NCBI GenBank assembly: GCA_934120015.1
Contig: CAKOTD010000022.1
Coordinates: 1-22,676, forward strand
From: an uncultured Bacilli bacterium
GTDB taxonomy: Bacteria > Bacillota_I > Bacilli_A > RF39 > UBA660
Length of the DNA: 22,676 nucleotides
Reading direction: 5' to 3'
Shown piece after piece: positions 7,228 to 15,620 of the stretch (positions are counted from its first letter, which is position 1; the number at the start of each line of letters is the position of its first letter). The translations under genes were made by a program, and so were the position numbers. The notes below the pieces were generated by a model. The model did not search any database. It was not told the origin of the DNA and saw nothing but the letters and a program-made list of their open reading frames with translations.

Positions 7228-7734
7228 TTATAAAATCTCCTCTACTTTTTTACCACGAAGTCTTGCAACTTCTTCTACAGTTCTTTGTGATTTCAATGCA
7301 TTTAAAGTGGCATAAGCCATATTAATTTTTGTATTTGATCCAAGTGATTTAGATAGAATATCTTTAACTCCAGCAAGTTCCAATACAGCACGAACTGGAC
7401 CTCCAGCTTTTACTCCTGTACCTTTTTGTGCTGGTTTTAAAAGTACTCTACTAGCACCTTGAACACCAATAGCTTCATGTGGAATAGTTCTATTATCAAC
7501 TAATGAAACCTTAACAACATTCTTTGTTGCAGCTTGAACAGCTTTTTTAATAGCATCTGGAACTTCATTAGCCTTACCAGTACCTAAACCGATCATGCCT
7601 TTTCCATCACCAACTGCCATTGTTGCAGCAAAACGGAAATGTCTACCACCCTTAGTTACTTTTGTAACTCTTGTTATAGAAATCATTTCTTCATTAAATT
7701 GCTTAGGGCGTGTTTCTCTTCTTTTATTTTCCAT
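7228..7734 (-). CDS. rpsE: 30S ribosomal protein S5
   Basis: S5, 168 residues, at the mRNA entrance; involved in decoding fidelity and helicase activity. The double-stranded-RNA-binding domain starts around ISITRVTKVTKGGRHFRFAA, and the C-terminal domain has GVKAGGPVRAVLELAG and SLGSNTKINMAYATL. Normal length. ATG preceded by AAAGGAGG. Gene order rplR-rpsE-rplO without rpmD. Confidence 0.98.
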   Translation of the reverse strand: MENKRRETRPKQFNEEMISITRVTKVTKGGRHFRFAATMAVGDGKGMIGLGTGKANEVPDAIKKAVQAATKNVVKVSLVDNRTIPHEAIGVQGASRVLLKPAQKGTGVKAGGPVRAVLELAGVKDILSKSLGSNTKINMAYATLNALKSQRTVEEVARLRGKKVEEIL

Positions 7735-7748
7735 TAATTACCCTCCTT

Positions 7749-8111
7749 TTAGAACTCTAATCCATTTTCACGGGCTGCATTAGCAAGTGCTTCTACACGA
7801 CCATGATATTGGTAACCACCTCTATCAAAGGTTACCTTTGTAATTTTATGTTCTTTTGCTCTTTTTGCAAGCAATTCTCCTACTTTAGTTGCAGCTTCTA
7901 TATTGCTACCATTTTCTAATTTTAATTCTTTATCAATGGAAGAAGCACTAACTAAAGTAACACCAGCTTCATCATCTATGATTTGAGCAAAAATATTTTT
8001 ATTTGATCTAAACACATTAAGTCTTGGACAATCACTAGTTCCACTAACTTTTTCTCTAACTCTTCTATGTCTAGCAATACGCATATCATTGCGCGAAACT
8101 TTATTTATCAT
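7749..8111 (-). CDS. rplR: 50S ribosomal protein L18
   Basis: L18, 120 residues, binds 5S rRNA in the central protuberance with L5. The sequence shows RHRRVREKVSGTSDCPRL, NIFAQIIDDEAGVTLV and the ending FDRGGYQYHGRVEALANAAR, as in all bacterial L18. ATG with a GGAG SD. Lies between rplF and rpsE with short gaps. Confidence 0.98.
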   Translation of the reverse strand: MINKVSRNDMRIARHRRVREKVSGTSDCPRLNVFRSNKNIFAQIIDDEAGVTLVSASSIDKELKLENGSNIEAATKVGELLAKRAKEHKITKVTFDRGGYQYHGRVEALANAARENGLEF

Positions 8112-8136
8112 AGTAATTCTTCTCCTTTACTTTAGA

Positions 8137-8670
8137 CTATTTAGAAGCTTTCTTTCCAACTTTACGAATAATATGTTCATCAGAATAACGAATTCCCTTA
8201 CCTTTATAAGGTTCTGGTTCTCTTATTTTACGAACATTAGCTGCAAATTCACCAACTAAATGTTTATCAACACCTCTAACAAATAACTCAGTATTACTTG
8301 GGCTTTCTAATTTAATTCCAGCAGGAATTTCCATTTCAACTGGATGAGAATAACCAGCTGTAATAACTAAAGTATTTCCTTTAAGTTGGAAACGATATCC
8401 AACACCAACTGCTTCTAATTTTTTTTCAAAACCTTCTGTTACACCAATAATCATATTCTTGATGTTAGCATTTGCAGTTCCATGAAAGTTCTTAAAGTTA
8501 TCATTTTTTCTAGTACAAATAACTTTATTATCTTCTACTTTTACAGTTATATTTTCATTAACAGTAGTAGAAAGTTCACCCTTAGGACCTTTAACACTAA
8601 CAACGTTACCATCAACACTAACTGTAACATTTGCAGGTATTGTTAATTCTCTATTACCAATACGACTCAT
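8137..8670 (-). CDS. rplF: 50S ribosomal protein L6
   Basis: L6, 177 residues, two similar domains near the GTPase-associated centre. It starts SRIGNRELTIPANVTVS, with domain one KGPKGELS; domain two ends with RKIREPEPYKGKGIRYSDE, the most conserved segment. Length normal. ATG with AGGAGG-type SD. Order rpsH-rplF-rplR is standard. Confidence 0.98.
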   Translation of the reverse strand: MSRIGNRELTIPANVTVSVDGNVVSVKGPKGELSTTVNENITVKVEDNKVICTRKNDNFKNFHGTANANIKNMIIGVTEGFEKKLEAVGVGYRFQLKGNTLVITAGYSHPVEMEIPAGIKLESPSNTELFVRGVDKHLVGEFAANVRKIREPEPYKGKGIRYSDEHIIRKVGKKASK

Positions 8671-8689
8671 ATAAAATCCTCCTTACTTT

Positions 8690-9082
8690 CTACCAAATAT
8701 AAGCAAGCACTTCTCCACCAATGTTTTGACGACGAGCTTCCTTATCAGTCATAAGACCTTTAGAAGTAGAAATAATTGCAATTCCTAATCCGTTTAAAAC
8801 TCTAGGTATTTCTAAAGCGTTTGCATAAACTCGTAATCCTGGTTTAGAAATTCTTTTAAGCCCAGTAATTACACGTTCTTTTTGTACATATTTTAAATCA
8901 AGTGTAATAACACTTTGAACATCTTTTTTATCAACCTTATAATCAGCAATAAATCCTTCTTCTTTTAAAATACGTGCTATTTCAACTTTAATTTTTGAAG
9001 CGGGTACTTCAACTTGTTTATATCGCATTTGATTTGCATTACGAATACGAGTAAGCATATCCGCAATTGGATCTGTTACCAT
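8690..9082 (-). CDS. rpsH: 30S ribosomal protein S8
   Basis: S8, 130 residues, binds the central domain of 16S rRNA and in E. coli represses the spc operon. It has TDPIADMLTRIRNANQ at the N-terminus and the conserved GLGIAIISTSKGLMTDKEARR near the end. ATG with AGGAGG SD. Between rpsN and rplF. Confidence 0.98.
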   Translation of the reverse strand: MVTDPIADMLTRIRNANQMRYKQVEVPASKIKVEIARILKEEGFIADYKVDKKDVQSVITLDLKYVQKERVITGLKRISKPGLRVYANALEIPRVLNGLGIAIISTSKGLMTDKEARRQNIGGEVLAYIW

Positions 9083-9100
9083 AAAATCCCTCCTTCTATC

Positions 9101-9286
9101 CTACCAGCTTGATTTTTTAACCCCTGGTATTTGTCCTTTATAAGCTAATTCCCTAAAACAAATACGGCAAATCCCATATTTTTTAAGCACTGCATGTGGT
9201 CTTCCACAACGGTTGCAACGAGTATACTTACGTACCTCAAATTTAGGTTTACGACTAGCTTTTATTATCATGCTTTTCTTAGCCAT
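9101..9286 (-). CDS. rpsZ: 30S ribosomal protein S14, zinc form
   Basis: Short, zinc-binding S14 of 61 residues (C+ type). Two CxxC pairs are visible, CNRCGRPH and CRICFREL, in the expected spacing. The ending KGQIPGVKKSSW is typical. Located at the normal spc-operon site between rplE and rpsH. ATG with AGGAGG SD, stop TAG. In Bacilli such a gene may coexist with a zinc-free paralogue elsewhere; none is in this window. In other nomenclatures it is called rpsN. Confidence 0.97.
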   Translation of the reverse strand: MAKKSMIIKASRKPKFEVRKYTRCNRCGRPHAVLKKYGICRICFRELAYKGQIPGVKKSSW

Positions 9287-9306
9287 AATATCCTCCTAAT
9301 TTATAG

Positions 9307-9846
9307 TTACTTCTTAAATGGCATACCAAGGCCCTTTAAGAGATCGTACGCTTCTTCATTAGTCTTTGCTGTAGTAACAAAAACTATATCCATACCACGT
9401 ACCTTAACAACATTATCATATACTATTTCTGAAAAAATTAATTGTTCAGTTAATCCTAAAGTATAATTTCCACGACCATCAAAAGCCTTAGGTGAAACAC
9501 CTCTAAAGTCTCTTACACGAGGAAGTGCAATACTAAATAATTTATCCATAAAATTATACATTTTTTCTCCACGTAGAGTTACCTTACAACCAATTGGTTG
9601 TCCTGCACGAATTTTAAATCCGGCAATAGCTTTTTTAGCTTTAGTAGCTACAGGTTTTTGTCCAGTAATTAACTCAAGGTCATTCATTGCAGCATCTAAT
9701 AGTTTACTATTTTGTGATGCATCACCAACTCCTATATTAACTATAATTTTTTCTAACTTTGGAACAGCCATAGTACTTGAATAATTATATTTTTCTTTTA
9801 AACTTGATATAATTTCGTTATTATATTTTTCTTTTAGGCGGTTCAT
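9307..9846 (-). CDS. rplE: 50S ribosomal protein L5
   Basis: L5, 179 residues, binds 5S rRNA and contacts P-site tRNA. Family segments include KIIVNIGVGDASQN, TGQKPVATKAKKAIAGFKIR, GCKVTLRG and LPRVRDFRGVSPKAFDGRGN. Full length. ATG with GGAGG SD; 17 bases after rplX. Confidence 0.98.
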   Translation of the reverse strand: MNRLKEKYNNEIISSLKEKYNYSSTMAVPKLEKIIVNIGVGDASQNSKLLDAAMNDLELITGQKPVATKAKKAIAGFKIRAGQPIGCKVTLRGEKMYNFMDKLFSIALPRVRDFRGVSPKAFDGRGNYTLGLTEQLIFSEIVYDNVVKVRGMDIVFVTTAKTNEEAYDLLKGLGMPFKK

Positions 9847-9863
9847 ATATACCCTCCTTCCAA

Positions 9864-10172
9864 TTAATCAATACTTTCATTAGATTTTTTTGTACATCTA
9901 ACTTTTTTGCCTTTTTTATTTGTTGTATGTCCAATTCTTGTTCTTTTATTTGTTTTTGGATCAAGAATCATAACATTTGAAGCATGGATTGGAGCCTCCA
10001 TTTCAGCAATACTACCAGCTGAATTACCATTTGGTTTTATGTGTTTTTTAACAACATTGACACCTTCAACGATAACTTTATTCTCAGCTTTTAAAGTTTT
10101 GATAATTTTGCCTTCCTTTTTGCGATCTTTACCAGCTATGACAACAACTTTATCTCCTGTTTTAAAGTTCAT
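9864..10172 (-). CDS. rplX: 50S ribosomal protein L24
   Basis: L24, 102 residues, one of the two assembly initiators of the large subunit. The KOW motif is at the start (FKTGDKVVVIAGKDRKKEG), followed by VIVEGVNVVKKHIKPN and the C-terminal RIGHTTNKKGKKVR. Length normal. ATG with GGGAGG-like SD. Confidence 0.97.
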   Translation of the reverse strand: MNFKTGDKVVVIAGKDRKKEGKIIKTLKAENKVIVEGVNVVKKHIKPNGNSAGSIAEMEAPIHASNVMILDPKTNKRTRIGHTTNKKGKKVRCTKKSNESID

Positions 10173-10190
10173 GAGTTTTCCCTCCTAGAT

Positions 10191-10556
10191 CTATAACACT
10201 TCTTTAGCAAGTGATACGATTTTCATAAAATTATCACGCAATTCACGTGCTACTGGTCCAAATACACGAGTTCCAACTGGACTCTTATCATCTTTTATAA
10301 TAACACAAGCGTTATCATCAAATTTGATATATGATCCATCTTCTCTTCTTTGACCAAATTTGCTCCTTACAATTACAGCTTTTACAACTTTACCTTTTTT
10401 TACTGTTCCTGTAGGAGTGGCTTTTTTTACAGTTCCAACAACTATATCACCAATATTACCAGTCTTAACTTTGCTTCCGCCAAGAACTCTAATAACACTT
10501 ATTTCACGTGCACCAGAGTTATCAGCAACTTTCAAGCGACTTTCTTGTTGAAGCAT
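10191..10556 (-). CDS. rplN: 50S ribosomal protein L14
   Basis: L14, 121 residues, at the subunit interface and the RsfS silencing-factor site. It carries LKVADNSGAREISVIRVLGG, the KKGKVVKAVIVRSKF stretch and a C-terminal VARELRDNFMKIVSLAKEVL. Length normal. ATG with GGAGG SD. Order rpsQ-rplN-rplX conserved. Confidence 0.98.
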   Translation of the reverse strand: MLQQESRLKVADNSGAREISVIRVLGGSKVKTGNIGDIVVGTVKKATPTGTVKKGKVVKAVIVRSKFGQRREDGSYIKFDDNACVIIKDDKSPVGTRVFGPVARELRDNFMKIVSLAKEVL

Positions 10557-10579
10557 AATAATCCTCCTTTACAATGCAA

Positions 10580-10846
10580 CTATAGAATAATTGCTTTTTC
10601 TACTATTTCAACTAAACGATAACGTTTTGTTTTTGATAATGGTCTAGTTTCAACGATACGAACAATGTCACCAATTTTTGCTTCATTCTTTTCATCATGT
10701 GCTGTATACTTTTTAGAGTATTTAACACGCTTACGATATAATGAATCCATCTTATATGTTTCAACTAAAACTTTAATAGTTTTATCAGCCTTTGTTCCAT
10801 CACTTACAACTTTTCCAACTAATTCGTTTTTTCTTCTTTCTTCCAT
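10580..10846 (-). CDS. rpsQ: 30S ribosomal protein S17
   Basis: S17, 88 residues, an OB-fold primary 16S binding protein. Conserved segments are GKVVSDGTKADKTIKV, KYTAHDEKNEAKIGDIV and RIVETRPLSKTKRYRLVEIV. Length normal. ATG with AGGAGG-like SD, nine bases after rpmC. Confidence 0.98.
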   Translation of the reverse strand: MEERRKNELVGKVVSDGTKADKTIKVLVETYKMDSLYRKRVKYSKKYTAHDEKNEAKIGDIVRIVETRPLSKTKRYRLVEIVEKAIIL

Positions 10847-10855
10847 GTTAACCTC

Positions 10856-11053
10856 CTAGTTTTCTTTAAGTTCACGTTCACGTAAAATTGTTTTCATACG
10901 TGCAACTAATTTTCTTAATTCTTTAATTCTTGAAGGTTTTTCTAGATTACCAGTAGCTTGACTAAAACGTAAATTAAATAGTTCTTCTTTATACTCTTCA
11001 ATTTTTTTATTAATTTGTTCATTAGTTAGTTCTCTAATTTCACTATTTTTCAT
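10856..11053 (-). CDS. rpmC: 50S ribosomal protein L29
   Basis: L29, 65 residues, two long helices next to the exit tunnel near the SRP docking site. MKNSEIRELTNEQINKKI and LRFSQATGNLEKPSRIKELR are typical. The start at 11051-11053 matches family length; a longer frame to 11113 runs into rplP. The ATG overlaps the last 11 bases of rplP, and its SD (a weak GTGGTGA) lies inside that gene, so translation is probably coupled to rplP. Confidence 0.96.
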   Translation of the reverse strand: MKNSEIRELTNEQINKKIEEYKEELFNLRFSQATGNLEKPSRIKELRKLVARMKTILRERELKEN

Positions 11054-11474
11054 TAGCTTCACCACTTTCTTTAGAAACAAATTTACATTTGATTGGAAGT
11101 TTATGCATAGCAAGTCTTAATGCTTCACGAGCTGTTGCTTCATCAACATCACCGATTTCAAACATAATTTTTCCTTTTTTTACTACTGCAACCCATGCTT
11201 CTGGTTGACCTTTACCTTTACCCATACGAGTTTCAAGAGGTATTTTAGTTAATGATAGGTGAGGGAAAATATTAATCCATACTTTTCCGCCACGTTTCAT
11301 ATAACGAGTCATAGCAACACGAGCAGCCTCGATTTGTTGTTGAGTAATCCATGCACCTTCCATAGCCATTAAACCATATTGTCCAAAATGAAGTTCTGTA
11401 TTTCCTTTAGAAACTCCATCATAACGAAGACGATGTGGTCTACGATATTTAGTGTTTTTTGGAATGACTGCCAT
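11043..11474 (-). CDS. rplP: 50S ribosomal protein L16
   Basis: L16, 143 residues, contacts the A-site tRNA elbow. The start AVIPKNTKYRRPHRLRYDG, the GAWITQQQIEAARVAMTRYMKRGGK region and VWINIFPHLSLTKIPLETRMGKGKG are hallmarks. It overlaps the 3' end of rpsC by 26 bases, with GGGAGG inside rpsC as SD, and overlaps rpmC at its own 3' end. Confidence 0.98.
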   Translation of the reverse strand: MAVIPKNTKYRRPHRLRYDGVSKGNTELHFGQYGLMAMEGAWITQQQIEAARVAMTRYMKRGGKVWINIFPHLSLTKIPLETRMGKGKGQPEAWVAVVKKGKIMFEIGDVDEATAREALRLAMHKLPIKCKFVSKESGEANEK

Positions 11475-12126
11475 CTACATTACCTCCCTTATTTGATTTT
11501 CCAGGAAGGATTTCTCCTTTATAAATCCATACTTTAACACCAATCTTACCATAAGTAGTATTAGCTTCTTTATGAGCATAATCAACATCAGCCCTTAAAG
11601 TATGAAGTGGAATATTTCCTTCTGTATAACCTTCAGTTCTAGCCATATCAGCACCGCCAAGTCTTCCAGATACAGAAGTTTTAATTCCCTTTGCTCCTGC
11701 TTTCAATGTATTTCTAATTGCTCTCTTTTGAGCAATTCTAAATGAAACACGATTTTCAATTTGATGTGCTATGTTTTCAGCAACTAAAGATGCATCTAAA
11801 TCAGGATTTTTAATTTCCATAATAGATATTTGAACATCTTCTTTTACTAATTTTGATAATTTTTCTTTAACTTTGTCAATTTCTTCACCACTGTGTCCAA
11901 TTACAACACCAGGTTTAGCAGTGTTAATGATGATATTAGTTTTAGAACTATTTCTTTCAATAACAATACTAGAAACTGCAGCATCCTTTAATTGAGCATC
12001 TAAAAATTTACGAATTTTTCTGTCTTTTTCAAGATATTCAGCAAAATTTTTATCAGCGTACCAATTAGATTGCCATTTCTTATTAATACCTAATCTAAGT
12101 CCTATAGGACTAACTTTTTGACCCAT
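11449..12126 (-). CDS. rpsC: 30S ribosomal protein S3
   Basis: S3, 225 residues, at the mRNA entry channel. MGQKVSPIGLRLGINKKWQS opens the protein. A KH domain covers about 60-110 with the GVVIGHSGEEIDKVKEKL loop, followed by the C-terminal GRLGGADMARTEGYTEG and ADVDYAHKEANTTYGKIGVK. Slightly longer than the average of about 218 because of a Ser/Lys/His-rich tail. The 3' end overlaps rplP by 26 bases. Confidence 0.98.
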   Translation of the reverse strand: MGQKVSPIGLRLGINKKWQSNWYADKNFAEYLEKDRKIRKFLDAQLKDAAVSSIVIERNSSKTNIIINTAKPGVVIGHSGEEIDKVKEKLSKLVKEDVQISIMEIKNPDLDASLVAENIAHQIENRVSFRIAQKRAIRNTLKAGAKGIKTSVSGRLGGADMARTEGYTEGNIPLHTLRADVDYAHKEANTTYGKIGVKVWIYKGEILPGKSNKGGNVDGSHSKKH

Positions 12127-12143
12127 CAGATTACCTCCTTTGC

Positions 12144-12479
12144 CTAATTTTTTTCACTTACAATAATTGTAATATGACTAGTTCTTTTCTTAATAGGATC
12201 AACATGTCCACGAGATCCAAATTTCATTCTTTTTAAAACTCTACCTTCATCAATATAAGCTTCTTTAACATATAAATTGTTTTTATCTAAGCTTAAATTG
12301 TTTTCAGCATTAGCTACTGCAGATGTTAATACTTTACGGATTAATCTTGCAGATTCTTTATTTATATTATTTAAAATTTTGTCAGCTTCAATAACGCTTT
12401 TACCACGTATTAAATCTATAACCAAACGGCTCTTACGAGGAGCAATTCTAACTTCTTTTGCAATTGCTTTAGCTTCCAT
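12144..12479 (-). CDS. rplV: 50S ribosomal protein L22
   Basis: L22, 111 residues, whose beta-hairpin lines the peptide exit tunnel. It has VRIAPRKSRLVIDLIRGKSV, SAVANAENNLSLDKNNLYV and the hairpin region LKRMKFGSRGHVDPIKKRTSHI, usual at the macrolide-contact site. Length normal. ATG preceded by AAGGAGG-type SD. Confidence 0.98.
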   Translation of the reverse strand: MEAKAIAKEVRIAPRKSRLVIDLIRGKSVIEADKILNNINKESARLIRKVLTSAVANAENNLSLDKNNLYVKEAYIDEGRVLKRMKFGSRGHVDPIKKRTSHITIIVSEKN

Positions 12480-12500
12480 TTTAGTCCTCCTTCCTGGTAA

Positions 12501-12773
12501 CTATTTCTTTCCTTTTTCGTCGCCATGTCCACCAAACTTACGTGTTAAGGCAAATTCTCCTAATTTATGACCAACCATATCTTCTGTTACATATACAGGA
12601 ATAAATTCTTTTCCATTATGTACAGCAAATGTGTGACCAACAAATTCAGGATAAATTGTTGAACGGCGAGACCATGTCTTAATAACTTCTTTTTTTCCAG
12701 ATTCATTAACCTTTGCTATTTTAGCCATTAAATGACCACCAACATAAGGTTTTTTCTTTAAACTTCTAGCCAT
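12501..12773 (-). CDS. rpsS: 30S ribosomal protein S19
   Basis: S19, 90 residues, a head protein next to S13. MARSLKKKPYVGGHLM, KTWSRRSTIYPEFVGHTFAV and VTEDMVGHKLGEFALTR make it certain. Length normal. Located in the standard rplB-rpsS-rplV order. Confidence 0.98.
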   Translation of the reverse strand: MARSLKKKPYVGGHLMAKIAKVNESGKKEVIKTWSRRSTIYPEFVGHTFAVHNGKEFIPVYVTEDMVGHKLGEFALTRKFGGHGDEKGKK

Positions 12774-12791
12774 TTATTATTCATCCTTTCA

Positions 12792-13622
12792 TTATTTTTT
12801 ACGACGACGTACAATTAACTTATTTGAAGCTTTCTTGTTATCACGTGTCTTATAACCAAGTGCAGGTTTACCCCAAGGTGTAACAGGCCCTTTACGTCCA
12901 ACTGGTGTACGACCTTCACCACCACCATGAGGGTGATCGTTAGGGTTCATAACAGATCCACGAACAGTTGGTCTAATACCCATATGTCTCTTGCGTCCTG
13001 CTTTTCCTAAATTTACAAGTTCATGATCAGCATTTCCAACTTCACCAACAGTAGCACGACAAGTTCCTAAAACCTTACGAACTTCTCCACTAGTTAAACG
13101 AATTAGAACATACTTTCCTTCACGACCTAATATTTGAGCACTAGCTCCGGCTGAACGAACGATTTGTCCGCCTTTACCAGCTTTTAATTCAATATTATGA
13201 ATTAAAGTACCTTCTGGCATTTTTTCAAGTGGTAAGCAGTTACCAATTTTAATATCAGCATTTTCTCCCGCTTCTATTTTATCTCCCACTTTTAACCCTT
13301 TTGGAGCAATTATATATCTTTTTTCTCCATCAGCATAATTAATTAAAGCAATGTTAGCAGTTCTATTTGGATCGTATTCAATTGAAGAAACAGTACCGAT
13401 AACATTTTCTTTGTCTCTTTTGAAATCAATTATACGGTATTTTCTCTTAGCTCCACCACCTTGATGTCTAACAGTAATTCTTCCTTGATTATTACGACCA
13501 CCATTTTTCTTAAGTGTAACAACTAATGATTTTTCAGGTGTAGTTTTTGTAACTTCATCATTTATAAGAGTTGATTTTCCTCTTAAACCATTAGTTATTG
13601 GTTTGTAAACTCTTACTGGCAT
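12792..13622 (-). CDS. rplB: 50S ribosomal protein L2
   Basis: L2, 276 residues, needed for subunit association and peptidyl transferase centre assembly. It has GGRNNQGRITVRHQGGGAKR, IIDFKRDK, a KOW-like middle and the signature MNPNDHPHGGGEGRTPVGR with the conserved His near the catalytic centre. Length equals the usual 275-277. SD GGAGG before ATG. Confidence 0.98.
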   Translation of the reverse strand: MPVRVYKPITNGLRGKSTLINDEVTKTTPEKSLVVTLKKNGGRNNQGRITVRHQGGGAKRKYRIIDFKRDKENVIGTVSSIEYDPNRTANIALINYADGEKRYIIAPKGLKVGDKIEAGENADIKIGNCLPLEKMPEGTLIHNIELKAGKGGQIVRSAGASAQILGREGKYVLIRLTSGEVRKVLGTCRATVGEVGNADHELVNLGKAGRKRHMGIRPTVRGSVMNPNDHPHGGGEGRTPVGRKGPVTPWGKPALGYKTRDNKKASNKLIVRRRKK

Positions 13623-13634
13623 ATATATCCTCCT

Positions 13635-13916
13635 TTAGTTAAGTTCAATTGAACTTCCTTCTTTTAACTTAACAATTGCTTTCTTGATACGATTTGTTTT
13701 TCCAACATATCGACCAACTCTTTTTTTCTTTGGTTTTACATTTATTGTATTAACACTTTCTACTTTTACATTAAATATTTTTTCTACTGCTTGTTTAATT
13801 TGAGTTTTGTTAGCCTTAACATCAACACTTAATGTAATTGTGTTTTCATTTTGTTGTAAAGTAGCACTTTTTTCTGTAATAATTGGAGCCTTTATAACAT
13901 CTCTATAATTATTCAT
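13635..13916 (-). CDS. rplW: 50S ribosomal protein L23
   Basis: L23, 93 residues, at the tunnel exit, docking site of trigger factor and SRP. The start YRDVIKAPIITEKSATLQ and the VSVDVKANKTQIKQAVEKIF-type segment (here LSVDVKANKTQIKQAVEKIF) are family hallmarks, as is VGRYVGKTNRIKKA. The ATG shares one base with the rplD stop (TAATG), so the two are coupled. Confidence 0.97.
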   Translation of the reverse strand: MNNYRDVIKAPIITEKSATLQQNENTITLSVDVKANKTQIKQAVEKIFNVKVESVNTINVKPKKKRVGRYVGKTNRIKKAIVKLKEGSSIELN

Positions 13917-14539
13917 TATGCAAGCACCTCCTCTAACATTTTAACAGCTTCTGTAGTAATAACCATAACATCAGATGCAATTACATCGTATGTATTAATT
14001 TCACTTGCTTCAAGTAAAATTACGTTTGGTAAATTACGAGTAGCTAAAATAATATTTTCATTTAAGCTGTCAACAACAATTAAAATATTTCCTGTTGCTT
14101 TTAAATTATTTAATAATTCTATAGCAGATTTAGTTTTTGTATCAGCTATATTAAAGTTATCAATTATAATTAATTCACTACCAATAACTTTGTACGCTAA
14201 AGCTGATTTTAAAGCCAATCTTCTTTCTTTTTTGTTCATTTTTTTAGAATAGCTTCTTGGGTGAGGTCCAAAAACAATACCTCCACCTGGCCAATGTGGA
14301 GCTCTAGTACTACCTTGGCGAGCACGACCTGTACCCTTTTGTTTCCAAGGTTTTCTTCCTCCACCACTTACTTCTGAACGTGTTTTTGTATCTGCAGTTC
14401 CTTGTCTTTCGGCATTTCTTGCAAGTGTTATTGCATCATATAAAACAGCATCATTTGGTTCAATCATCCAAACTGTTTCATTTAATTTAATATCACTTAC
14501 TTTTTCACCTTTAGTATTTAATACGTTTATCTTTCCCAT
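13916..14539 (-). CDS. rplD: 50S ribosomal protein L4
   Basis: L4, 207 residues, lines the exit tunnel and in some bacteria represses the S10 operon. The long loop GGGRKPWKQKGTGRARQGS with APHWPGGGIVFGPHPRSY is diagnostic. The start at 14537-14539 follows GGAGG and gives MGKINVLNTKG; a longer frame to 14563 would overlap rplC. The 13-base gap after rplC holds the SD. Confidence 0.97.
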   Translation of the reverse strand: MGKINVLNTKGEKVSDIKLNETVWMIEPNDAVLYDAITLARNAERQGTADTKTRSEVSGGGRKPWKQKGTGRARQGSTRAPHWPGGGIVFGPHPRSYSKKMNKKERRLALKSALAYKVIGSELIIIDNFNIADTKTKSAIELLNNLKATGNILIVVDSLNENIILATRNLPNVILLEASEINTYDVIASDVMVITTEAVKMLEEVLA

Positions 14540-14552
14540 TTTGTACCTCCTA

Positions 14553-15296
14553 CTAATTTTCACTAGCAGTTTCTTCTGCTACGCTTTCAGTAGTTTCTTG
14601 AGATTCTGCAGTTTCTAATACTTCATCAGTTACATCATAACATACTAATTCTTCAACATCTTTTACTTTATCAGCATTCTTTATAGCAGTTTTGATGATT
14701 ACCAAGCCCTTTTTAGGTCCTGGAACATTTCCTTTGACTAAAATGCAATTATTTGCCACATCTACAGCAACAACCATTAAGTTTTGGATTGTTACAGTAT
14801 CAACACCCATATGTCCTGGTAAAGCCTTTCCTTTAAAAACACGCATTGGTCTCATTGTACCCATTGAACCTGGTTTTCTATGATAATGTGAACCATGTCC
14901 CATAGGTCCTCTACTTTGATTATGACGTTTAATAACACCTTGGAATCCTTTTCCTTTTGTTGTTCCTGTTACGTCAATCATTTCTCCTTCAGTAAAGATA
15001 TCAGCTTTGATTTCTTGACCTAAAGAATAATTATTAATATCTACTCCCCTAAATTCTCTAAAGAAGCGCTTAGGTGTAGTACCTACTTTAGTAGTTATAC
15101 CAGCAGATGCTTTTGTCGCTAATTTTTCTCTCTTAGTGTCAAAACCAACTTGAATTGCTTCATAACCATCATTTTCTTTTGTCTTAATTTGTGTTACCAC
15201 ATTTGGTTCAACTTCAATAACAGTTACAGGAATCAAATTACCTGATTTTGTAAACACTTGAGTCATTCCTATCTTACGACCTAAGATTCCTTTCAT
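14553..15296 (-). CDS. rplC: 50S ribosomal protein L3 with acidic C-terminal tail
   Basis: L3, 247 residues; the family is usually near 209. The body is normal: MKGILGRKIGMTQVFTKSG at the start, GTTKGKGFQGVIKRHNQ, the GHGSHYHRKPGSMG loop and KGKALPGHMG near the peptidyl transferase centre. About 41 extra residues after TAIK form an acidic Glu/Asp/Ser/Thr tail ending in ETASEN. The tail is read in frame to a TAG just before the rplD SD, so it is not a frame error. Its role is unknown; it could lie on the solvent surface. Confidence 0.96.
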   Translation of the reverse strand: MKGILGRKIGMTQVFTKSGNLIPVTVIEVEPNVVTQIKTKENDGYEAIQVGFDTKREKLATKASAGITTKVGTTPKRFFREFRGVDINNYSLGQEIKADIFTEGEMIDVTGTTKGKGFQGVIKRHNQSRGPMGHGSHYHRKPGSMGTMRPMRVFKGKALPGHMGVDTVTIQNLMVVAVDVANNCILVKGNVPGPKKGLVIIKTAIKNADKVKDVEELVCYDVTDEVLETAESQETTESVAEETASEN

Positions 15297-15311
15297 ATTT
15301 CTTTCCTCCTA

Positions 15312-15620
15312 TTATAGTTTAACTTGTACATCAACACCGCTTGGAATATCAAGATGTGTAATAGCATCTATTGTTTCCTTACTTGGATTGTTGATAACAA
15401 TCAATCTTTTGTGTGTTCTCTTTTCAAATTGTTCACGAGAATCTTTATACTTGTGAACAGCTCTAAGAATAGTGATTTTTTCTACTTCAGTAGGTAGCGG
15501 TACTGGTCCACTAACACTTCCACCTGTTCTTTTAACTGTTTCAATAATTTTCGCACAAGCAAGATCAACACTCTTATGTTCAAACCCTCTTAATTTGATA
15601 CGAACTTTTGTTGCAGCCAT
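15312..15620 (-). CDS. rpsJ: 30S ribosomal protein S10
   Basis: S10, 102 residues, head protein and the NusE subunit of the antitermination complex. KVRIKLRGFEHKSVDLACAK, GSVSGPVPLPTEVEKITILR and FEKRTHKRLIVI are conserved. First gene of the superoperon. The start is ATG at 15618-15620 (MAATKV) with GAGGAGG seven bases away. A TTG one codon earlier is too close to the SD to be preferred. Confidence 0.98.
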   Translation of the reverse strand: MAATKVRIKLRGFEHKSVDLACAKIIETVKRTGGSVSGPVPLPTEVEKITILRAVHKYKDSREQFEKRTHKRLIVINNPSKETIDAITHLDIPSGVDVQVKL

